A stretch of 30,085 bases of DNA from a virus: positions 1-30,085 of the IMG/VR virus record IMGVR_UViG_3300030419_001027; one strand, given 5' to 3'. The position numbers and the translations under genes were made by a program. Numbering within the stretch: the first letter of the stretch is position 1; every line of letters begins with the position of its first letter. Below the pieces are notes generated by a model. That model was not told where the DNA came from. It did no database searches and saw only the letters and a list, made by a program, of their open reading frames with translations. Of this stretch, positions 5,116 to 14,349 are shown piece by piece.

Positions 5116-7680
5116 TTACCCTGCTTGGAGGGCTGTGACTTTTGCTGATAATTCTTTTATTGCATTTACAAGAATTGGAACAAGTCTTTCGTATTTCATA
5201 CCATAAGACATACCATCATCTGTAAGGTTACAAAGTAACATGTCATCATTTGATGCACCATATCCATGACTTTTCTCAATATCTAAAACTTCTTGAGCAA
5301 TAAATCCCAATTGTATTGCTGGTCTTTTCTTTGATCCGTCAGGTGTTCCATAAGGCTCTTTTTCTGTCCCATACCATGTCCTTCTGTCCCATCTATAAGT
5401 GACAGGTCTTAGTGCTTCAATCCAAGCTAACCCAATATCAAAATTTGCTATATCTGTTTTATCTCTTAGATCTGAAGTGTTAATTGTACTTGTAGCACAA
5501 AATAAATTGCTAATACTATTATTACCTAAACATACATTATTGTCTCCAGTTGTGATATTTCCTGATGGTGCATTTGCTCTACCAGCATCAACCCCTAATA
5601 ATAAATTATTGTCTCCTGTAGTAACACCATCACCCGCATTTTTTCCCACCGCAGTATTAGAAGCTCCACTTGTGGTTGCTGTTAAAGCACTACGACCAAC
5701 AGCAGTGTTGTCACTTGCACTACTCTGTACTAAAGCATTACAACCAACTGCTGTATTATTTGAAGCGGTGGAAATTGTAGCTAACGCCCCATAACCTAAA
5801 CCTGTATTTTCACTACCAGTCGTTGCTGTTTCAAGGGCTTGAGTTCCTAAAGCTGTTTGTTTTGTTCCAGTTGTATTTACTGGTAAGGCTGATTTACCCA
5901 CAGCAACATTATTTGCCCCAGTGGTGTTTGCCTGTAGTGCTGAAGCACCCACAGCAGTATTGTTTGATGCAGTAGTATTTGAATTTAATGCAGCAGAACC
6001 TAAAGCTGTATTTGTTGCACCTTCAGTATTTGCTGATAGAGAATTATATCCTACACTTGTATTATAACTTGCTGTCGTATTTGCATCCAAAGCAGCATGA
6101 CCCACAGCTACATTATAAGCTCCAGTCGTATTAACTGCCAATGCGTAATAACCAACAGCAGTGTTATTACTTGCCGTTGTATTATCTGTTAAGGCGTATG
6201 CACCCAAAGCAGTATTTTCGATTCCAGTTGAATTAGCATCTAAAGAATATGTGCCAATACTTGTGTTATTAGCTCCAGTTGTGTTTGCTCCTAAAGCTGC
6301 ATATCCTACCCCAGTATTATTATTAGCAGTGGTATTAGCATCTAAACACGCTGAACCTATTGCCACATTGCGTGTTCCAGTAGTGTTTGTAGTTAAGGCA
6401 TTATGTCCAACTCCTACATTATCACTAGCTGTGGTATTAGCATCTAACACAAAAGTACCTAATGCTACATTATTACCTCCAGTTGTGTTAGCAAATAAAG
6501 CATTATTACCAACACCAACATTGTTAGATGCTGTTGTGTTATTTTTTAAAGCATCTTTACCAACGGCTGAATTACTTGCCCCTGTAGTAGTAAGGTGTAA
6601 AGCTGCATGACCTACCGCAGTGTTATTATCTGCTGTTGTGGCAACTGTTAAACTTCCTTGTCCAAGAGCAGTATTAGAATCTCCTGTAGTATTAGCATCT
6701 AAGGCATAAGCACCGACAGAAGTGTTATTAGTTCCAGTTGTGTTTGCTTTTAAAGCATTATGTCCAACACCAGTGTTATTTGAAGCACTAGTGTTTTGTT
6801 GTAAAGCTTCTTGACCGATTCCAACATTATTACTGCCTGTAGTATTTAACTTTAATGCTTCAAGACCTACAGCAACACTAGAATTACCAGTTGTGTTTGT
6901 TGTTAAAGCATCTTTACCAACAGCAACAAGATTTGCTCCAGTTGTGTTTGCTCCAAGTGCATCAAGACCCACAGCAGTATTGTTAGAGGCTGTTGTGTTT
7001 GCGTCTAAGGCATTTTTCCCAACAGCAGTATTTGAGTCTCCTGTGGTATTTGCACCTAAAGCACCTCTACCAATGCCTGTATTATTATTTCCAGAACTAT
7101 TAGCATCTAACGCTGCAAAACCTACAGCTGTATTACCACCAGAAGAAACATTTGCCTCTAAAGCTAAATAACCAACAGCTGTATTTTCTGTGCCTGTCGT
7201 ATTACTATCAAGAGTATAAGCACCCAAAGCAGTATTATTTGAAGCTGTTGTGTTAGCAGCTAAAGCCTGTCTGCCAATTGCTGTGTTGTTAGCACCAGAA
7301 GTTAAAGCTGTTAAAGAATTTTTACCAATCGCTGTATTGCCTTCGCCAGACACAGAAGCATCTAAAGCACTCTCTCCAAGAACAGTATTATTAGCAACAG
7401 AGTTTGCACCTTTTCCTATATTTACTGAATTTATTGTTCCATCAACAGCAAAAGCTGGGCCACCAGCAAGAGTAAATAAATTTATAAACGCATTTCCAGA
7501 TGTATTATTGATCTGCATAATACCAGTTGAGGTATTAGCAAAAAATTGACTTACATAATTTGTAGATGGGGCAGAGGATCCAGAACTATTATTTGCTAAA
7601 GATTTAAAAGCATCTGTTAAATCTGCTCTAACGGCAGAACCAGTGCCGTTATCTATAATCATATCATTCTGAAAACTCAT
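5116..7680 (-). CDS. Tail fibre with 17-residue repeats and S74 chaperone domain
   Basis: An 854-residue receptor-binding fibre candidate. Residues 1-96 form a short, probably virion-attaching N-terminus. From residue 97 to 690 runs a YadA-head-like shaft of about 35 units of 17 residues with consensus NNTAVGxxALxANTTGx. Residues 736-854 are an intramolecular chaperone (Peptidase S74, endosialidase type), seen from SDLRDK at 736-741, then LGFIAQEV and YERLVPILVNAIKEL. In this family the C-terminal domain trimerises the fibre and then cuts itself off at the conserved Ser (here S736, with K741 in the motif), so a mature fibre of about 735 residues is expected. It follows the J-like tip gene, consistent with host recognition. 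The exact receptor is unknown. Confidence 0.88.
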   Translation of the reverse strand: MSFQNDMIIDNGTGSAVRADLTDAFKSLANNSSGSSAPSTNYVSQFFANTSTGIMQINNTSGNAFINLFTLAGGPAFAVDGTINSVNIGKGANSVANNTVLGESALDASVSGEGNTAIGKNSLTALTSGANNTAIGRQALAANTTASNNTALGAYTLDSNTTGTENTAVGYLALEANVSSGGNTAVGFAALDANSSGNNNTGIGRGALGANTTGDSNTAVGKNALDANTTASNNTAVGLDALGANTTGANLVAVGKDALTTNTTGNSSVAVGLEALKLNTTGSNNVGIGQEALQQNTSASNNTGVGHNALKANTTGTNNTSVGAYALDANTTGDSNTALGQGSLTVATTADNNTAVGHAALHLTTTGASNSAVGKDALKNNTTASNNVGVGNNALFANTTGGNNVALGTFVLDANTTASDNVGVGHNALTTNTTGTRNVAIGSACLDANTTANNNTGVGYAALGANTTGANNTSIGTYSLDANSTGIENTALGAYALTDNTTASNNTAVGYYALAVNTTGAYNVAVGHAALDANTTASYNTSVGYNSLSANTEGATNTALGSAALNSNTTASNNTAVGASALQANTTGANNVAVGKSALPVNTTGTKQTALGTQALETATTGSENTGLGYGALATISTASNNTAVGCNALVQSSASDNTAVGRSALTATTSGASNTAVGKNAGDGVTTGDNNLLLGVDAGRANAPSGNITTGDNNVCLGNNSISNLFCATSTINTSDLRDKTDIANFDIGLAWIEALRPVTYRWDRRTWYGTEKEPYGTPDGSKKRPAIQLGFIAQEVLDIEKSHGYGASNDDMLLCNLTDDGMSYGMKYERLVPILVNAIKELSAKVTALQAG
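5611..7392 (-). repeat. Tandem 51-bp (17-residue) repeats in the fibre gene
   Basis: About 35 units encode NN(T/V)(A/G)(V/I/L)Gxx(A/S)LxxNTTxx. The first 32 keep exactly 17 residues with no insertion or deletion; unit 33 is one residue short. DNA has diverged more than protein, so units are not recent identical copies. GAYxLDxNTTG-type units recur at intervals, hinting at older multi-unit duplications. Confidence 0.88.
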
Positions 7681-7722
7681 CTGTTAATCCAAAATTTTAT
7701 TTAAGTATATCCTACTTTAAAA

Positions 7723-10700
7723 TTAACTACCACGCCCGAATCCAGTTGCAGCATATTTGAAATCTCTATTAACATGACTTGATCCATTCTTTACATCTAT
7801 ATCGAATCCTGTCGAACTAATATTTGATAAGGCAAAGAAATCACCTGATTGTGCATTTTCTATAGTAATTCCTACTGATGGCAAAACAGTATTATCTGGA
7901 ACCCCTGTACCAGTAGAACCTGTGAAGAAACTATTAGTGAATGTGACAGATTTTGTAGACGTGCCTGATGCAATCAAGCCATTTGTTGCCCCTGCATTAC
8001 CAATACTTGTTTCTGTTCTGCTTTCAATCTCTGCTGTATATCCTAACTGATCTATTTCAATAGATTGTGCTGGGTCATCAGAATCCATTTCACATCTAAA
8101 TTTAAAACCTCTTGCAACATAAGTTCCATTTACAAAAGGATTAAATTGAGAAAATTCAGCACTATAGGTGCAATTTCCACTTGTATTCAATGAAGTTGCA
8201 GAAGTAAGTGTAAATGTGTTTGCACTTGGTACACTTTGGATTTCATAGTCACCATCAACACCTGTTCCAGAAGTAAAATCAACAGTGACAAAACTACCAG
8301 CAGAATATCCATGATCTGTTTTTGTAATTGTAATTATTGTGCCAGCACCACCAGAACCATCATTAATCGTGTAACCTGTTGCTGTCACTGATAAATCAGG
8401 GTCTTGGTCAGTGGTAGCTACCAATAATTTAGCCCCTACATTGAACGCAGTAGCAGCATCAAAATCAGTCCATGTATCAATATTTGCAGTTCTTTTGTCA
8501 AACAAATCATTGGGGTAGAAACCCTGTGTAACCATGTGTCTGCGTAATCTTAAAGGTTGTTTTCCACCTAAATCCAAAGTATTTGCAAACTCATAAGATC
8601 CTCCTGTTATATCTACAGCACCCAAGAAATCAAAATCAGCCATAGCATCAAAATCTGGCACATCATCAAGAGTTATTAAAGAACCAAGCACAAGCCCATC
8701 AACATCATCACTTACAAAACAATCAACTTTTGTTCCACTAAAAGGAGGGCTGTCTGTATCTTCTCTATCTTCTAAAACAGTTAGCTTTGGAAAAGCATTT
8801 GGTACTGTTTGAAGCATTACAACAGAAGCTTCACCAGCACTCAAACGACCTCCATCATCTTTGAACTTTAAAATATAAGTTCCATTTACAATATTTGGAA
8901 CAATCGACTCACTGACGTTTCCAGAAAGTTCTGGAAGCACGTCAACTGAATTAGTAAATGTCGCTCCAGATGTAAGGTTAGAACTACGAATTACCACGTT
9001 TCCACCATGTATTACATCAACATCTGTTGATTTATCAAAACGTATTCTTACAAATTCATCTGATAAAGGTTCAATCCTTACATTCTGTACATCTGCTGGT
9101 AATGCTGTTTTTCCTTCAGCTTCTATAGTTGTTGTTGTTGTTGTTGAGCTAAGTTTGCCTAAAGTATTATACGATTTGATTTTAAAAGTATATGAACCAA
9201 GTCTTGATTCAAAAAGTTCAAAACTAGGTCTTGAGATCCTTAATCTTTCTGGGTTGTCGTTTTCATATTGAAATTCAAGTAGATATTCTTTTACACCTTG
9301 TACTGGTTCCCATGAAACAAATATTTTAGAAACGGCTCTATTGTCAAGAGCAACAATTTGTTCTACGGCTGTGGCGTTATTAGGTGAAGGTTTTTCATCT
9401 AATAAGGTAGTTATTGTTCTTGGATTTGCTGGAACTGTTGTATCTTCTACTTGAGAATATTTGTTTGTGTCGTGAATAATTGCTGAAATATTATATTCAC
9501 AATGATTCTTCTCTTCTATTCCCAAAACTCTATAAGTTTGAAATTGTACAGATGGACTTTCAATCGCATAAATACTATTTGATTGAGGTGTTGAAGAAAA
9601 AGCTGAAGAAACAGTTATTGTAGTTCCATCAATCGTTGATATAGTTCTAGATTCAGTAGACCCATCAGACAAAATGACACTTAAAGTAGATCCAGCTTCA
9701 TGTGATAAATCGTTGCCATCAATAGTTCTTGCATCAACAATTATTTGTGTGGTAGATACGCCAGTTTTTATCTTGCCACCTTTTCTCACCCCAGCCTTCA
9801 AAGTATCAGCAATGCCTATTATCATTGAGGGTCTTACAACAACACCAGCTTCAAGAGTTGCTTTAAATGAACAAAGTTCAGCCTCTTTTAAATTTGTGTA
9901 CAAAAACCATCTTGCAAGACGATTTGCCTGACCTCTTGAAGTGCAAGCAAAAGATTTTAAAGTTTTTCTTATTTTTCCAAATTTTGTTGTATAGCCTGAT
10001 AAAGCAGTTATTTCATCAGCACTTACATACTCAAAATTTAAAGTTTGTGTATCATTGTCAAAATATGAAACTTCAACTTCAGTAAATTTTGTTTTTTGTC
10101 CAACACTTGTATATGTAAAACCTTGATCGCTTACATTTGCATTTGTAAAAATATATTGAGCATCAGATGTATTTGTAGTTGTATTTGTAGGTCTGTCCTG
10201 AGATATGGTAAGGGAACCAACGCTATAAAAAGGCATTGCTCTCATTACCGAGCAAAGATCATTTATTAAAGTAAAAGCATCATTTTTTTGGTTTAGAATT
10301 ACATTGCAGCTGAATCTTGGCTCTGTTGTTTGTGTTATGGGGTCAGTAATTAGTTCGCTATTATATGCACTTGCAGAATAAAAACTAAAAACATCTAAGG
10401 TATCTGCATCAATAACACCATCTGTACCACCAAAACCTTTATCTGTTGTTAACAAGTCATATAAAATCCAAGCTGGATCAGAACACCATTCTTTATCTGT
10501 TTTAAATGTGCCGTTAAAAGTATAATCTGATGGATATATTACTCTTCCATTGTCAACATCAATAGAGGTTCCGTGCGGAATGGAGATCTTGGTACCCTTG
10601 ACCCTGTACATACGCTTTGGATAGCTTTGAAATTCTTGAGCATTAAACCTCAAAGCAACATAAGCAAATCCAGCGTAAGCTTGTGATTCTGTAATTATTG

Positions 10701-11424
10701 TTGTAATAGAAAGAAGATTAGTGGCATTTTGCAATCTTGAACTTGTGCTGTCATCAGTATTTCTTATAACAGTCACAGTTAATGGAAATGATAAATTATC
10801 TTGCTGTAAATCAATTTCATAGTCCTTTATATAAGGACTTGTAGCTTTTCCACTAATAGAATTTTCAACAACAGGATTATGAACTGTACCATCATTTTCT
10901 GTAATTCGTATTGATATTTTTACCTCTGTTCCAACGATATCTCCATCTGTTTTAAACTCTTGCAGTGCTGGTATTTGGATTGTTACTCTTAAAAGTTTTA
11001 TAAGTTCATTGCCATCTGAATCTTGAACACCTGTGATAGACCTTGCAACAGATGTGTCCTTAAGAATTGGAACTCCAACAGGAATTGTATTTTCTACACG
11101 ATCAGGGCCAAAAGAATCAACTGAACTTAATGGGGTTTGAGTATCAGTGCCACTTCTAAAAAAAACCTCTACATTATCAAAATTTAAATCACCATTTGCA
11201 TTAACTAAGGGTGTGCCATCTAAAAAAATATCTTTTCTGAAGTCAAGTGAATCTGTTGTATCTGGATCTGTATTTGTTGGTTTCCTGAAGCCCTCTATTT
11301 CACCATATCCAAGCAAATCCACAACTGTTGCAAAACTTTTACTTCTTAACCCTCCATCTATTAAATCTGGATCCTCTAATTTTGGTTCTCTTCCGAATAA
11401 TTGATCGTCAACTAATCTTGGCAT
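7723..11424 (-). CDS. Tail tip/host specificity protein, lambda gpJ-like
   Basis: A 1233-residue protein, a little longer than lambda J (1132). The N-terminus (GGLRSKSFATVVDLLGYGEIEGF, FLDGTPL) has the typical gpJ opening. A tail-hub region follows with QKNDAFTLINDLCSVMRAMPFYS and later SRGQANRLARWFLYT. Fibronectin type III-like segments lie around residues 700-780 (KIFVSWEPVQGVKEYLLEF). The C-terminal third is beta-rich and carries a 70-80-residue insert (about 1012-1091) shared with the M, L and I homologues, then FSQFNPFVNGTYVARGFKFR. It forms the tail hub and central tip. It sits between the I-like gene and the fibre gene, as expected. Confidence 0.88.
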   Translation of the reverse strand: MPRLVDDQLFGREPKLEDPDLIDGGLRSKSFATVVDLLGYGEIEGFRKPTNTDPDTTDSLDFRKDIFLDGTPLVNANGDLNFDNVEVFFRSGTDTQTPLSSVDSFGPDRVENTIPVGVPILKDTSVARSITGVQDSDGNELIKLLRVTIQIPALQEFKTDGDIVGTEVKISIRITENDGTVHNPVVENSISGKATSPYIKDYEIDLQQDNLSFPLTVTVIRNTDDSTSSRLQNATNLLSITTIITESQAYAGFAYVALRFNAQEFQSYPKRMYRVKGTKISIPHGTSIDVDNGRVIYPSDYTFNGTFKTDKEWCSDPAWILYDLLTTDKGFGGTDGVIDADTLDVFSFYSASAYNSELITDPITQTTEPRFSCNVILNQKNDAFTLINDLCSVMRAMPFYSVGSLTISQDRPTNTTTNTSDAQYIFTNANVSDQGFTYTSVGQKTKFTEVEVSYFDNDTQTLNFEYVSADEITALSGYTTKFGKIRKTLKSFACTSRGQANRLARWFLYTNLKEAELCSFKATLEAGVVVRPSMIIGIADTLKAGVRKGGKIKTGVSTTQIIVDARTIDGNDLSHEAGSTLSVILSDGSTESRTISTIDGTTITVSSAFSSTPQSNSIYAIESPSVQFQTYRVLGIEEKNHCEYNISAIIHDTNKYSQVEDTTVPANPRTITTLLDEKPSPNNATAVEQIVALDNRAVSKIFVSWEPVQGVKEYLLEFQYENDNPERLRISRPSFELFESRLGSYTFKIKSYNTLGKLSSTTTTTTIEAEGKTALPADVQNVRIEPLSDEFVRIRFDKSTDVDVIHGGNVVIRSSNLTSGATFTNSVDVLPELSGNVSESIVPNIVNGTYILKFKDDGGRLSAGEASVVMLQTVPNAFPKLTVLEDREDTDSPPFSGTKVDCFVSDDVDGLVLGSLITLDDVPDFDAMADFDFLGAVDITGGSYEFANTLDLGGKQPLRLRRHMVTQGFYPNDLFDKRTANIDTWTDFDAATAFNVGAKLLVATTDQDPDLSVTATGYTINDGSGGAGTIITITKTDHGYSAGSFVTVDFTSGTGVDGDYEIQSVPSANTFTLTSATSLNTSGNCTYSAEFSQFNPFVNGTYVARGFKFRCEMDSDDPAQSIEIDQLGYTAEIESRTETSIGNAGATNGLIASGTSTKSVTFTNSFFTGSTGTGVPDNTVLPSVGITIENAQSGDFFALSNISSTGFDIDVKNGSSHVNRDFKYAATGFGRGS
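8152..8391 (-). repeat. Shared beta module, copy in J homologue
   Basis: About residues 1012-1091: TIITITKTDHGYSAG, DFTSGTGVDGDYEIQSV, NTFTLT and TSGN. Flanking residues (TDQDPD before, FSQFNPF after) read as one continuous domain if the module is removed. Confidence 0.75.
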
Positions 11425-11430
11425 GGCTAA

Positions 11431-12264
11431 TTAAGGTAGATTCCTCTCTAAAACTGTAACAGCGTTTCCAGAATTTGAATATGTTTGAGAGTTCCACCCA
11501 CCTGTACTCACTTTAAAACTATTAGTAGCAACATCTTGAACACCAAATACTGCTGGGTCTATATTTGAACCAGAAAGAGGGCCACTTGTAAAATCAAGTC
11601 TGATATTTTCTCCGTTTACATATTTATGATTATTAATGTTTATTGTTATAAGATCCCCAGATTGTGTATATGTTCCCTCATTCGTCAATATTTTAACTAT
11701 TTGGGCATTATCAACACCAGAACTTATCAAAATTGATCCGCTGTAAACATATCCATACAAAATAGGAATCGGAATACCACTAGAACTAACGTTTTGAATA
11801 CCAGTAAAAGAATATGACCCTCTTATATTTGGGTCTGTATCACCAACAGAAGAGATATTTCCTGATGGTAAATCAGGTGTTAATAAATCACTAGCAAGAG
11901 TTAAGGCTGCTGTTGTTAATAATTCACTTAAACCACCTGTAACAAAAGAAGTTACAAGAGGCACAATATTGCTAGTAACAAAATTAAAAACATCATCAAA
12001 AAAATCTTTAATAAAATCTGAACCGACTGCGACTGGAATAATTTGAATATCTCCTTGTCCTGTTGAAGCTACAAAGTCTTGAGTTATTAAACGACCTCCC
12101 ATTTTTATTTGATATATTTGGTTATTCATATGCTTTTCAAGTCCAGCAAAATTTGCTTTCAAAAAACTATACGCTTGTTGTGGTGAATTTACAGCAGCTT
12201 GAAATGTTGATTTACCTAAAAATTTTCTAAGATTCCCATATACTTTGATTGTTCTAAGCTGCAT
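11431..12264 (-). CDS. Tail assembly protein, lambda gpI-like
   Basis: A 277-residue protein. The first 80 residues have the ubiquitin-like look of lambda gpI (MQLRTIKVYGNLRKFLG, FVASTGQGDIQIIPVAVGS). A hydrophobic Gly/Ala region (about 95-130) and a segment SYSFTGIQNVSSSGIPIPILYG typical of I-like proteins follow. The remaining 80 residues are an added beta module also seen in neighbouring M, L and J genes. In lambda, I assists tip assembly together with K, L and J. It overlaps the K-like gene by 11 bases and ends six bases before J. Confidence 0.8.
   Translation of the reverse strand: MQLRTIKVYGNLRKFLGKSTFQAAVNSPQQAYSFLKANFAGLEKHMNNQIYQIKMGGRLITQDFVASTGQGDIQIIPVAVGSDFIKDFFDDVFNFVTSNIVPLVTSFVTGGLSELLTTAALTLASDLLTPDLPSGNISSVGDTDPNIRGSYSFTGIQNVSSSGIPIPILYGYVYSGSILISSGVDNAQIVKILTNEGTYTQSGDLITININNHKYVNGENIRLDFTSGPLSGSNIDPAVFGVQDVATNSFKVSTGGWNSQTYSNSGNAVTVLERNLP
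11452..11679 (-). repeat. Shared beta module, copy in I homologue
   Basis: Residues about 196-271: GTYTQSGDLITININNHKYVNG, LDFTSGPLSG, VQDVATNSFKVST. It is the most divergent copy and forms the protein's C-terminus. Confidence 0.7.
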
Positions 12265-12961
12265 ATCTATAAACTCCTTGTAATGCTTTTTGATAGCTTA
12301 GACTAAGTGGTTGTCTACAGCTTAAAGCTTTAAAGTTGTGATTTAATATCATACTATCACCGATATAAACAGCAACATGACTAGCCTTACCCTTCGCACC
12401 TGTAAAAAGTAAAACATCGCCCTCTTTAAATTTATTATTATTTTCTTGTTTTACAAAGTTTGATTCTGTAAGTACTTTCTCAAAGTATGGATTATTAGCA
12501 AAATCCATTAATGTCTTTGGTCTAGGCCAGTATCTAATATTTATACTTTTGTTTTCTTTTAGCCAATCCGTAACAATAGACCAGCAATCATATTTACCCC
12601 AGATAAATTTTCTCCCAATAAGTGAAGGTGCTTCCCAGCCTGTAGGCTCAATACAAGTCCAGTGATCTTGATTAATACTATAAATATAATATGGAAAGCC
12701 AATATGTTCACAAGATGCTTTATCTGCATCAGAAGCTATTGCAGCCCCTACAGGGTGACTATGTATTACACCGATAATTTCTCCAGTATCTTCACATTCT
12801 ACCCAATCTTCAGGATCAATCATAAAAAACTCATGCTTCCCCTCTGCTAAATTTTTACAAGGCCAAAAAGTTTCCTTGCCATCTATTATTGCAAGCAAAC
12901 CGCAAGCCTCATTAGGTGCTTGTTTTTGTGCATATTTTTTAAAAGATTCTTTCCAAGTCAT
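12254..12961 (-). CDS. Tail tip peptidase, JAMM plus NlpC/P60 (lambda gpK-like)
   Basis: A 235-residue two-domain enzyme. Residues 1-110 are a JAB1/MPN zinc-peptidase-like domain with a complete JAMM motif: H67-S-H69, then S77 and D80, with E18 as the likely catalytic Glu (NEACGLLA). Residues 115-235 are an NlpC/P60 cysteine peptidase with C126 in GKYDCWS, H195 in ASHVAVYIGD and H208. In lambda-type phages this tail-tip protein is thought to cut peptidoglycan during DNA entry and to process tip proteins. All visible catalytic residues are present, so both domains are probably active. It lies between L- and I-like genes, exactly the lambda order. Confidence 0.92.
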   Translation of the reverse strand: MTWKESFKKYAQKQAPNEACGLLAIIDGKETFWPCKNLAEGKHEFFMIDPEDWVECEDTGEIIGVIHSHPVGAAIASDADKASCEHIGFPYYIYSINQDHWTCIEPTGWEAPSLIGRKFIWGKYDCWSIVTDWLKENKSINIRYWPRPKTLMDFANNPYFEKVLTESNFVKQENNNKFKEGDVLLFTGAKGKASHVAVYIGDSMILNHNFKALSCRQPLSLSYQKALQGVYRYAA

Positions 12962-12963
12962 AT

Positions 12964-13782
12964 CTAAAAGTTAACAAAAGTTCCTACACCTTTAAAGTCA
13001 TCTCTCGTAACTAATTTTTTGGGTGCACCAACACCAGCCAAATCAAAACTGCTTACCATTTCAAACTCTACAATATTTCTATTTTCTGTTGTTTTCTTAT
13101 CTATGAAATACACTTCTCTTGGTAATTCTGCTGTTGGGTCTACTGAACCAACCTTAAAAGGGTTCACATTAGATGGAAAATTCTCCTCATCTAAAAATCT
13201 TGCGAGTGTTCTTCTCCTTGTTACTTTAGCCCTTTGCAAATCAATAAAAGGTGTCGTTTGATTTACTCTCAAAATAATTGTTGTTATTGTTCCTAACAAA
13301 TTTGAAAATGTAAGTGTAGGTCTTGGTAATAAACCTTTACCAGAATATTTAAAGCCCTCTGCCCTACATGGCATCCTTGTATATGTATTGGATTGCCAAA
13401 CAATGTCGCCACTATCTTTCATATTGTTGCCAGCATGAAAAAGAAAAACTGTTGCATCACTTAATGTTGTATTCACATTGAACGACACATTGCCACTTGT
13501 AGACTGTGAAGTAGTGCCTGTGACTGTAAAAGAGTCTGTAGCAACTGTTTGTATTGTATAAATCCCATCAATACCATTTCCAGAAGTAAAATCAAGACTT
13601 AAAATAAGACCAGTAGAAAATCCATGAGCAGTTAATGAAATAGTGATTGTTGTTCCTGACTGACTATATGTAGCTGTTTTTGCTGATTTTGTGTAATGAA
13701 GATCAGGTATCAGTTCAACAGAAAACAACTCAATTATAGATTTGTTTGTAAGTTGTTGTAACTCTGGTACAGGATTAGCCAT
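12964..13782 (-). CDS. Minor tail protein, lambda gpL-like, without Fe-S domain
   Basis: A 272-residue protein beginning LQQLTNKSIIELFSVELIP, with FLFHAGNN, IVWQSNTYTRMPCRAEGF and LPRPTLTFSN, the signature of phage tail L proteins. A beta module (residues about 36-103) is inserted between the first strand and the FHAG segment. The protein ends at APKKLVTRDDFKGVG, about where lambda L goes on into its four-cysteine 4Fe-4S domain; only one Cys is present here. It probably sits in the tail tip above J. It begins one base before the M-like stop. Confidence 0.85.
   Translation of the reverse strand: MANPVPELQQLTNKSIIELFSVELIPDLHYTKSAKTATYSQSGTTITISLTAHGFSTGLILSLDFTSGNGIDGIYTIQTVATDSFTVTGTTSQSTSGNVSFNVNTTLSDATVFLFHAGNNMKDSGDIVWQSNTYTRMPCRAEGFKYSGKGLLPRPTLTFSNLLGTITTIILRVNQTTPFIDLQRAKVTRRRTLARFLDEENFPSNVNPFKVGSVDPTAELPREVYFIDKKTTENRNIVEFEMVSSFDLAGVGAPKKLVTRDDFKGVGTFVNF
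13474..13677 (-). repeat. Shared beta module, copy in L homologue
   Basis: Residues about 36-103: ATYSQSGTTITISLTAHGFSTG, DFTSGNGIDGIYTIQTVATDSFTVT and STSGNVSF. The DNA run TCCAGAAGTAAAATCAA (plus-strand sense) is identical in the J copy. Confidence 0.75.
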
Positions 13783-14349
13783 TTATGGTTCAAATACCTC
13801 TCTAAAAGTACAGTTGATTATTGCTCTATTGTTATAAGGTATAATTTTTGTCCAAGAATCGCAAACATATTTGCCAGCACCAGAAAGAGTGATCGAAACA
13901 TTACCACTATTTGTTGCATCATCAGCAGCCGTTACTGTAAATACATCATCAGTTGTCACAGATGCAACGGAAAAAGTACCATCAGTTGCAGAACCAGAAG
14001 TATAATCAATAGTTAAAATATCACCAATAGCAACTCCATGCTGTGTGATTGTTATTGTCACAGTTGTTGTACTTTGACTATAAGTTCCTGTTTTTGTGAA
14101 CCCTTCTGCTGGTGGGGTAAACGAAAAGCTTGCCTGATCTGCAACCCTACTTCTTAAAAAGCCTTCAATAACATCTGATTCAGTCTCAGACACGTTGAAA
14201 GTAAGATCATATACTTTTGGGTCTTGGGACAAAGGAAGGCCATACAAAGCTCTAAACTCATAGCCATCACCAAGTTGAGTTGTCCTTATTTTTGGTGAAC
14301 TTGTTTTTCTCATCCCATAAGTGGGAGTGATTGATGGAAATGTAGCCAT
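13783..14349 (-). CDS. Minor tail protein, lambda gpM-like
   Basis: A 188-residue protein: MATFPSITPTYGMRKTSSPKI, QLGDGYEFRALYG, then VYDLTFNVS, FLRSR and FSFTPP. The end CDSWTKIIPYNNRAIINCTFREVFEP is typical of phage minor tail protein M. Between FTPPAEG (residue 83) and GKYVCDSW (about 159) lies an inserted beta module that also occurs in L, I and J. M forms part of the tail tip/initiator. It starts at the tape-measure stop and is followed at once by L. Confidence 0.88.
   Translation of the reverse strand: MATFPSITPTYGMRKTSSPKIRTTQLGDGYEFRALYGLPLSQDPKVYDLTFNVSETESDVIEGFLRSRVADQASFSFTPPAEGFTKTGTYSQSTTTVTITITQHGVAIGDILTIDYTSGSATDGTFSVASVTTDDVFTVTAADDATNSGNVSITLSGAGKYVCDSWTKIIPYNNRAIINCTFREVFEP
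13882..14097 (-). repeat. Shared beta module, copy in M homologue
   Basis: Residues about 85-156: GTYSQSTTTVTITITQHGVAIGD, DYTSGSATDGTFSVASV, DVFTVT and NSGNVSIT. It is placed in a loop before the conserved CDSW segment. Confidence 0.75.

Noticed and set aside
6161-6610. Long plus-strand frame with repeated VLLxPVV segments, and similar ones at 5399, 6893 and 7250
   Set aside because: These are shadows of the fibre repeats: the period follows the 51-base unit on the other strand, composition is odd and no start signals exist.
5611-7392. Regular 51-base periodicity that could suggest a CRISPR array
   Set aside because: Units are coding, diverged and without fixed repeat-spacer structure; there are no cas genes.
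5116-7680. Diversity-generating retroelement variable region in the fibre
   Set aside because: No reverse transcriptase or template repeat is seen, and differences among units are not concentrated at adenines in any clear way.
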